Positions 28,501 through 37,500 of a stretch of 64,000 nucleotides of DNA are shown here, one piece after another; within the stretch, counting starts at the first letter, position 1; each line of letters begins with the position of its first letter. A program made the position numbers and the translations under genes. Location: positions 1,550,001 to 1,614,000 of the forward strand of contig NZ_JRMH01000001.1 in the NCBI RefSeq assembly GCF_000803315.1, given 5' to 3'. Origin of the DNA: Pectobacterium actinidiae (lineage in GTDB: Bacteria > Pseudomonadota > Gammaproteobacteria > Enterobacterales > Enterobacteriaceae). The notes beneath the pieces are model-generated. The model made no database searches. It worked only from the letters and a program-made list of their open reading frames with translations, and was not told where the DNA came from.

Positions 28501-31500
28501 TCGACGCAAATCGCGACCCGATCGTCCGGCCGTAGGCCGAGTGAGAGCAGATGGTGGGCAAGGCGGTTTGCTCGGCGGTTAAGCTCGTCGTAGCTCAATG
28601 ACTGCGACTCGAATACCACTGCTGTTGCATCAGGGGTACATTTAACCTGCTCTTCGAATAGCACGTGGGCCAATGCAGGGCCAGGTCGTGCGATATCGGT
28701 GGCGTTGAAATCGACCAACAGTTTCTGGCGTTCGCTTTCCGGCAGAATGGATAACGTCAGGACTGGGCGCTGTGGTTCATTCTCCAGCGCGTCAACCAGA
28801 CCGTGGATTGCGGTGAGCAGATAGTGAGCGATTCGCGCAGGATCAATTTCTGTGCTGGTTTGCGCCAGGAAACTGAAACCGTCCCCGATATCATCCACCG
28901 AAAGCGTAAACGGATAGTTGGTACGTATATTTTCTGTCAGTACCCGAATGCCTTCCCAAGGGCGGGTATCTTTATTTATCTGCGTATGGCGATAGTTGAG
29001 CAGGGCGCTGAATAGCGGTATGGGGGGAGCGACACCGCTACAGCGTTGGGCTAGCGCAAGCGGTGTTTGTTCATGTGCCAACAGCGTTGTCAAATCGCGA
29101 TAGGTTTCCTGTACCGCGTCCAAAACGCTACGTTCGGCAAGAGAAATCCGCAGCGGCAGGGTATTGATAAACATCCCCATGACCTGATCGGCACCCGCAG
29201 AACCCTGCAAACGGCCTAACAGCACCGTGCCGAAGACAACATCATCACGGCCACTGGTCTGCGCCAGAACCTGAGCCCAGGCTACATGGAACAGTACACC
29301 CGGACTGATCCCTAAACGGCGGGACTGCTGATATATCGCGTTGGATAATGGCGCAGAAAGCGGTACGCGAACTTCAGCGATATTTTCGCCTTCTCCCTGT
29401 ATATCCTGTAAATCAAAAGGCATCGTCGGCGTATCGACATCCGCCAACCGTTCGCGGAAATAGGCCTCATGTTCCGCGTTCGGGACGCTTAATATTTGGG
29501 CGATAAAGTTACGATACGGTAGCGGCGTCGGCAGGGTGTCCTGCTGACCCTGCAACAACTGACGGATTTCCCCGACGATCAGCGTCAGCGTCATATGATC
29601 GCTAATCAAGTGGTGTAATCCGAAGGCCAGCAGCCATTCCCCCGTAGCGGGATCGTGGGCAATGTCGGCCGAGAGCAACGGTGCCTGATTCAGATTAAGG
29701 CGATGGGTGCGTGGATCGGTTCGCTGCTTCAACTGAGTCAGCACGTCATCTGATGAGGTAGGTTCGAAAGTATTGACGGACAAGATCGCCTGACGCCATA
29801 CCACCTGTACCGGTTGATTTAGCCCCTGCCAGCAGACGGCCGTGCGCAGAATGTCATGACGTTCAATCACCTGCTGAAGTGCATTTAAGAAGGTATCAAG
29901 ACGATCGCGATCCTGAAACGCAAGCAAGTGGTACAGCAAATACGTGTCGCCTTGTTCCTGAAAACGGTAGTGGAAAAGAATGCCTTCCTGCAAAGGTGAG
30001 AGCGGGTAGATATCCTGTACGTTGGCGGCTCCGCCAGCGACGGTATCCACCACCGTATCGATCTCCTGCTGCGTAAGTGTTACCAGAGGCAGCAGGTCAG
30101 GCGTGATGGCGGTACAGTCCTCTGGAATATGATTAGGGGGCACGACAAACGCGGGCTTATCCTGATGTGCCAGTATTGCCTGTGCCATTTCACTGAGCAC
30201 GGGTGCGGAAAAAATGCTGCGCACATCCAGCGTCAGACCCGCATTACGGAGTCGCTCAATCAAGCTGACGGCCATCAGGGAATGGCCGCCGAGCTCGAAG
30301 AAGTGGTCATGGCGGCCAACGCGTGCCAGTCCCAGCAGTTCCTGCCAGACAGCGGCGAGGGCCATTTCGACATCCCCCTGCGGGGCTTCGTAGTCGCGGG
30401 TGGCGACGGCGGACTGGTCGGGAGCGGGCAGCGCCTTGCGGTCGAGCTTGCCATTCGGAGTGAGCGGGAAGGCGTCGAGGGTGACGAAGGCACCGGGCAC
30501 CATGTACTCGGCCAGATGCAGGCTCAACTGCTGACGCAGGTCGGCCGGGTCGGGCGTGATGCCGGGCTGCGGACAGAGGTAGGCGACCAGCCGGGTATCG
30601 CCGGGGCTGTCCTCGCGGGCAACCACCACGGCGTCCTGCACGCCGTGGCACTGCATGAGACGGGCTTCGATTTCGCCGAGTTCGATACGGAAGCCGCGGA
30701 GCTTGACCTGAAAGTCGTTACGGCCGAGGTATTCGATGCTGCCGTCGGGCAGCCAGCGGGCGAGGTCACCGGTCTTGTAGAGCCGGGCATCGGGGCGGTC
30801 GCTGAACGGGTCGGGAATGAAGCGCTCGGCGGTGAGGTCAGGACGGTTGAGGTAGCCGCGCGCCACACCGACGCCGCCGATATGGAGCTCGCCGGCGACG
30901 CCGAGTGGCACGGGCTGGCCGAGGGCGTCGAGGATATAGATTTGGGTGTTGGCGATAGGGCGGCCAATGGGAACGAAGCTGCGATAGTCGTCCGGCTGAC
31001 AGGCCCAGAAGGTGACGTCAATGGCGGCCTCGGTGGGGCCGTAGAGGTTGTGTAGCTGGGCATTGAAACGGGCAAAGAAGCGCTGCTGTAGCTCGGCCGG
31101 GAGGGCTTCGCCGCTACAGATGACGCGTCGCAGAGAATCACAGGCGCAGCCGGCATCAGCCCAGAGGACGAACTGCTGTAGCATGGACGGCACGAAGTGC
31201 AGGGTGGTGATACCGGTCTGCTCGATAAGGTGAGCAAGGTAGTCGGCATCCTTGTGTCCGTCGGGTCGAGCCATGACGAGGCGTGCACCGTAGAGCAGCG
31301 GCCAGAAGAACTCCCAGACGGAGACGTCAAAGCTGAAGGGGGTTTTTTGCAGCACGCGGTCATCGTGGGTAAGGCGATAGGTGTTCTGCATCCAGACGAG
31401 GCGGTTGCAGAGTCCGCGATGGCTGTTCATGACGCCCTTGGGCTTGCCGGTGGAGCCGGAGGTGTAGATGACATAAGCCAGATGGTGAGCGTCGAGGCCG

Positions 31501-34500
31501 GCGACGTGGGGGTTGTCCTCACTGAGATGGCTGACGTCGGCGGTATCGAGCAGGATGACCGGCAGGGAATGGGTCTGAAGCTCATGGCGATCGGCCTGGG
31601 TGAGCAGGGCGACGGGAGCGGCATCGTCGAGCATGTAGGCGAGGCGCTCGGCGGGATAACCGGGGTCGAGCGGGACGTAGGCGGCGCCGGCCTTGAGAAT
31701 GCCGAACAGTCCGATGACCATGTCGACGGAGCGCTCGACGCAGATGGCGATGCGGTCATCGGGTTTAACGCCGAGGGCGATGAGGTGATGAGCGAGCTGG
31801 TTGGCGCGGCGGTTGAGCGCCTGATAGGAAATGTGCTGGTCTTCAAAGAGTACGGCGATGGCGTGTGGTGTAAGAGCGGCCTGTTCTTCGAAGAGTTGAT
31901 GGATGAGGGCATCGTGTGGGAAAGGCGCGTCGGTGGCGTTGAAGTCGAGCATGACCTGCCGGCGTTCGCTGTCCGGCAGGATTGGCAGCGTCATGATAGG
32001 GCGCTGTGGCGCCGAGGCCAACGCTTCAATCAATCCCTGAAGAGCGGTTTCCATATAGCGTGCGAGACGCAGCGGATCGATGCCTTCAATAGCCTGAGAA
32101 ACCAGACGGAACCGCTCACCAATATCATCGACTGACAGCGTGAAGGGGTAGTTGGTACGTTCTTCCGCTGTGAGCAAACGCATACCGCGCCATACCCTGT
32201 CTGTCGTTGTTCCCGGCTGACTATGACGGTAATTGAATAGCGCACTGAACAACGGCATTGGTGGAATGACGCCACTACAGCGTTGCGCCAATGTTAGCGG
32301 TGTCTGCTCGTGTTCCAAAATTGCTGTTAGATCGCGATAGGTCTCCTGCACAACATCCAGCACGCTGCGATCTGCGAGGGTTATACGCAGAGGGAGTGTG
32401 TTAATAAACATCCCCATGATTCGGCTTGCCCCCGTGGTTCCTTGTAAACGTCCAAGGAACACGGAACCAAACACCACATCATTACTGTTACTGACATGGG
32501 CCAACACCTGAGCCCATGCGACATGGAACAACACGCTTGGGCTGATACCGAGCTGACGAGCCTGTTTGCGAATCGCTTGTGCTAATGCAGTATCGAGAGG
32601 AAGGCGTGCTTCAGCGATATGTCCGCTGTCATCTTGCGTATTCAATATGCCGAAAGGTGCGGTTGGCGTATCGATGTCCGCCAGACGAGAACGGAAGTAC
32701 TGTTCGTGAACAGAGGACGGCACACTCAGTATTTGAGCAATAAAATTACGATAGGGAAGTGAAGGCGGTAACGCCTCAGCACGCCCCTGAAGCAGTAGGG
32801 TGATTTCACTGACGATGAGGTCCAGCGTCATATGGTCGCCCACCAAATGGTGGAAACCGAATGCCAGAAGCCATTCCCCCGTCGCCGTATTATGGGCGAT
32901 ATCGGCGGAGAGCAGCGGTGCCTGATTCAGGTTAAGGCGACGATGGCTCGGGTCGGTGTAGGCTTTCAACTGTGAGAGAATATTGTCATCTGAGGCTGGG
33001 ACAAACGTATTCACCGGCAGCGGTGCGTGACGCCATACGACCTGAACTGGCTGAGTCAGTCCCTGCCAGCAGAATGCGGTACGCAAAATATCGTGGCGGT
33101 CAATAACCTGTTGCAGGGCATGCAGAAACGTATCAAGCCGCTCGCGGTTATCAAAGGCCAACAAGCTGTTAAGCAGATAAGCATCACCCTGCTCTTGCAG
33201 GCGGTGATGGAACAGAATGCCTTGCTGAAGTGGTGAAAGAGAATAGATATCCTGCACATTGGCCGCGCCGCCGGGTACCGTAGCGACAACGGTGTCCAGC
33301 TCTGCCTGAGTGAGCGTGGCCAGAGGCAACATCGTGGGCGTGAGCGCCGAGCAGTGTTTTGGAATACAGTTAGGCGGCACCGAAAACGCCGGTTTATCCT
33401 GATTAGCTTGTACCGCCTGTGCCATCTCGCACAGTACGGGCGTAGAGAAGATACGGCTAACATCAATCGTCCAACCCAGATGATGCAGCCGTTCTATCAG
33501 GTTGACGGCCATTAACGAGTGGCCGCCAAGCTCGAAGAAGTGGTCACGGCGGCCAACGCGATCCAGCCGCAGTAGCGTTTTCCAACTATCCGCCAATGCG
33601 ATCTCGATGTCTCCTTGCGGTGCTTCATAGCCGCGGGTGGCAGCAGAGAGTTGGTCAGGCGCTGGGAGCGCCTTACGGTCGAGTTTCCCGTTCGGGGTCA
33701 GTGGAAACTGTTCCAGTGTGACAAACGCGGCAGGCAACATGTATTCGGCCAGATGCTGTGAGAGCTGTAGGCGCAATGTTGCCGGTTCGATTTCAGCACC
33801 GGTATGGGGCCGGATATAGGCAACCAGCCGTTTATCGTTAGGATTATCTTCCCGGATGATAACGATGGCATCCTGCACTCCTGAACAGGCCATGAGACGC
33901 GCTTCGATTTCGCCAGGCTCAATACGAAAACCGCGCAGTTTGATCTGAAAATCATTGCGGCCTAAATATTCTATATTGCCATCGGGCAGCCAGCGGCCAA
34001 GGTCGCCAGTTTTATACATTCTGGCACCGGCTTGGTCGGAATACGGATCGGGAATAAAGCGCTCGGCGGTCAGTTCGGGGCGGTTGAGGTAGCCGCGTGC
34101 GATACCGACGCCGCCCAGATAAATTTCGCCAGCGACGCCGAGGGGCGCGAGCTGTCCCTTCGCATCAAGAATATAAACGTGGGTATTGTCGATGGGTTTC
34201 CCGATGGGCAGAAAATCATCGTCAGCATGATGGCAATGGTAGATTGTCGCACAGACGGTGCTTTCCGTCGGGCCATAGGCGTTAATGACCTGTTTATCGG
34301 TTGCCCAGCGTTTGGCTAATGCCGGAGGACACGCCTCGCCCGCGACTATCAGCGTTGTCAAATCAGGAAGCTCGGCGGCAGGATCCAAGGCGCTGGCAGC
34401 AATCGGCGGGAGCGTCACATGAGTAATGGCCTGTGTTTGCAGCGTATTGAGCAGCGCATCGCCGGGCAAGAGTTCCTCGCGAGAGGCCAGAACGAGACAG

Positions 34501-37500
34501 GCTCCCTGACACAACGTGGTCGTCACTTCGGAGATACAGGCATCGAAACTGAAAGAGGCAAACTGCAAAAGGCGGCTATTCGCAGTGATGCCAAATGCAC
34601 GAATCTGCGCGCTGGCAAGATTACACAGGCTGTGGTGCTCGATCATTACCCCTTTCGGCTTGCCAGTAGAGCCCGAGGTATAGATGACATACGCCAGATG
34701 ATGTGGCGTGAGCCCCAACGTAGTCGCATCCAGATTGTCTTGCGGAGCAGACTTAAAGATGGCGGATTGCGGATCATCCAGTATCACCAGCGGCAACGTG
34801 CTGTTTAGCGTTTCAATCAACGCCGTCTGGGTTAACAGTGCGACCGGTTTCGCGTCATCAAGCATGTAGGCCAGACGCTCGGCTGGATAAGCCGGATCGA
34901 GTGGTACATAAGCCGCACCCGCTTTCAGAATCCCCAATAGGCCGACGATCGTTTCCACGCTACGTTCTACACAAATGGCAATGCGGTCATCCGGCTGCAC
35001 ACCGAGTGACAGGAGATGGTGAGCTAATTGGTTGGCGCGACGATTAAGGCCGTCGTAGCTAAGCGTCTGCGCGCCGAACACGACCGCAATCGCGTCAGGC
35101 GTTTGGGCAACCTGTTGTTCAAACCGTTGATGGATTAAGGCGTCATCTGGGAGATCGCGATGGGTTGCATTGAAGCCCACCGATAATTGCTCGTATTCTG
35201 AGGCAGGTAATATATCAATCGCTTCTGCCAGCGTTTCCGGCGCAGTGGTTAATAGGGAGACGACCTGTTCTATTGCCTGCAACAGATAAGCATTCACCCG
35301 ATTCGGATCGATAGGGCTGATGGTTTGGGTCGAGAGCGAAAAATACTCACGATTATTATCAATTGAGATGCCCAATGGGTAGTTGGTGCGTTCACGACTA
35401 AACAAGCTCTCTACACCAAACTGTCTCAAATTCGGCGCTTCGACACCTCTGTCATTGGTGTGGCGACAATTGAGTAACGCGCTGAACAATGGCATCGAAC
35501 CGAGCCCGCTGCATCGCTGGGCCGTGGACAGCGGAGTTTGCTCGTAGCGCAATAAATTGGCGCAAATATCATTCGCGGTGTTGACCAGTGTCGCCACGCT
35601 CATGCCAGCCAGTTTTATCCTGAAAGGAAGCGTGTTGATAAACATGCCTAGTGCGGTTGTACTGCCATCGAGACCTGACATACGCCCCGATAATGTTGTG
35701 CCGAACACGATATCGTCCCGTCCGCTGGTTCGAGCGATAACCAATGCCCAACTGGCGTGAAACAGTGCCGCCGGACTGATGCCGAACCGACGGGCAACGT
35801 CACGGATCGTGTGTGAAAATTCGGGACTCAGTGATTGACGCGCTTCTGCTGCACTTTCACCGTTGGCTTGAACATTCACCACGCCAAACGGTGCCGTAAT
35901 TTCGTCGATGTCCGCCAGATAGTCTTGGAAAAACGCTTCTGCTGCCTGGTTTTTCTCCTCCTGACGGGAATAAGCCACAAAGTTTCTATATGGGAATGAT
36001 GGCGGGAGCGTTTCACCTTTTCCCATCAGAAACGCGGTGGTTTCCGCGAGTAGCTGACGCAATGAAAGGTTGTCATCAATGATGTGGTGAAACTGGAGCA
36101 GGACATAACGCGTCGGTGATGTTGAATCCGGTGTAACGTACAAATGCATTAATGGTGCCTGAGTCAAATCCATTGCGGTGTGTGAGGAGACGACGCGATC
36201 TCGCATCGTGGTGACCACATCATGGCGGTTTTCGGGTTCCAGATAATGCACATTCAGCGGCGCGTGGCGATGTACCACCTGAACCGGCTCCGTCAATTCC
36301 GTCCAGTGAATCGACGTGCGCAGAATATCGTGTCGGTTAATCACGGACTGTAATGCGGCAATAAAAGCATCCAGCTTCGTCTGGTTTTCGACCCGCAAAA
36401 GCGACGAGACGACATAGGGATCTTTATCGGGATGCAGGCGATGGTGGAAGAGAATCCCTTCCTGTAGTGAAGCCAGCGGGTAGATGTCCTGTATATTGGC
36501 GGTGCCGCCAGACACGTTATCAGCAATGGCATCAATGTCCTGCTGCGATAGCGTTACCAGTGGCAACATATCCGGTGTGATTTGTTCAGCATCGTCGGGG
36601 ATAAGGTTATCTGGCGTAGTGAAACGGGATTCGCCCCGATCGTGTTGAACGGCATCAGCCAGTTCGATGAGCGTCGGTGCGGTAAATACGCTGCGAACGT
36701 CGAGTTTTAAGCCGAGGTGACGCAGTTTTTCAATTAAGCTGACAATCAGCAATGAATGGCCGCCGAGTTCAAAAAAGTGGTCATACCGTCCCACCCGTTC
36801 TAGTCCTAGCAGGTCTTGCCAGATTTCAGCCAATGCGTTTTCAATCTCTCCGACAGGTTCTTCATAGTCGCGTGTGACCACGGCGGAACGTTCAGGCGCG
36901 GGAAGTGCTTTACGATCCAACTTGCCATTCGGCGTGAGCGGGAACGTATCGAGAGTGACGAAGGCTGCTGGGATCATATACTCGGCCAGATTCTGACTGA
37001 GCTGCTGGCGTAGTTCGGCAGGTTCCAGCACGGCTTCAGGCTGGGGCTGAATGTAGGCCACCAGACGGATATCTCCCGGTATATCCTCACGGGCAAGCAC
37101 CACTGCTTCCTGAACGCCGGGGCACTGCACCAGACGAGACTCGATTTCCCCCAGCTCGATACGGAAACCGCGCACCTTGACCTGGAAGTCGTTACGCCCC
37201 AGATAGTCCAGCGTCCCGTCGGGCAGCCAGCGGGCGAGGTCGCCGGTTTTGTAGAGGCGAGTTACTGCACCCTCAGAGAACGGGTTGGCAATAAAGCGCT
37301 CGGCGGTCAGGTCGGGTCGGTTGAGGTAGCCACGTGCGACACCCGCTCCGCCGATATAAAGCTCGCCGGCCACGCCAACGGGTACCGGCTGACCGTGCGG
37401 GTCAAGCAGGTAGGCACATAGGTCCGGTAAGGGCTTGCCGATAAGGCTGCCGCGACCCGCGATGATATCGGCGGCGGTCAGTTCGCGGAAGGTCGCGTGA

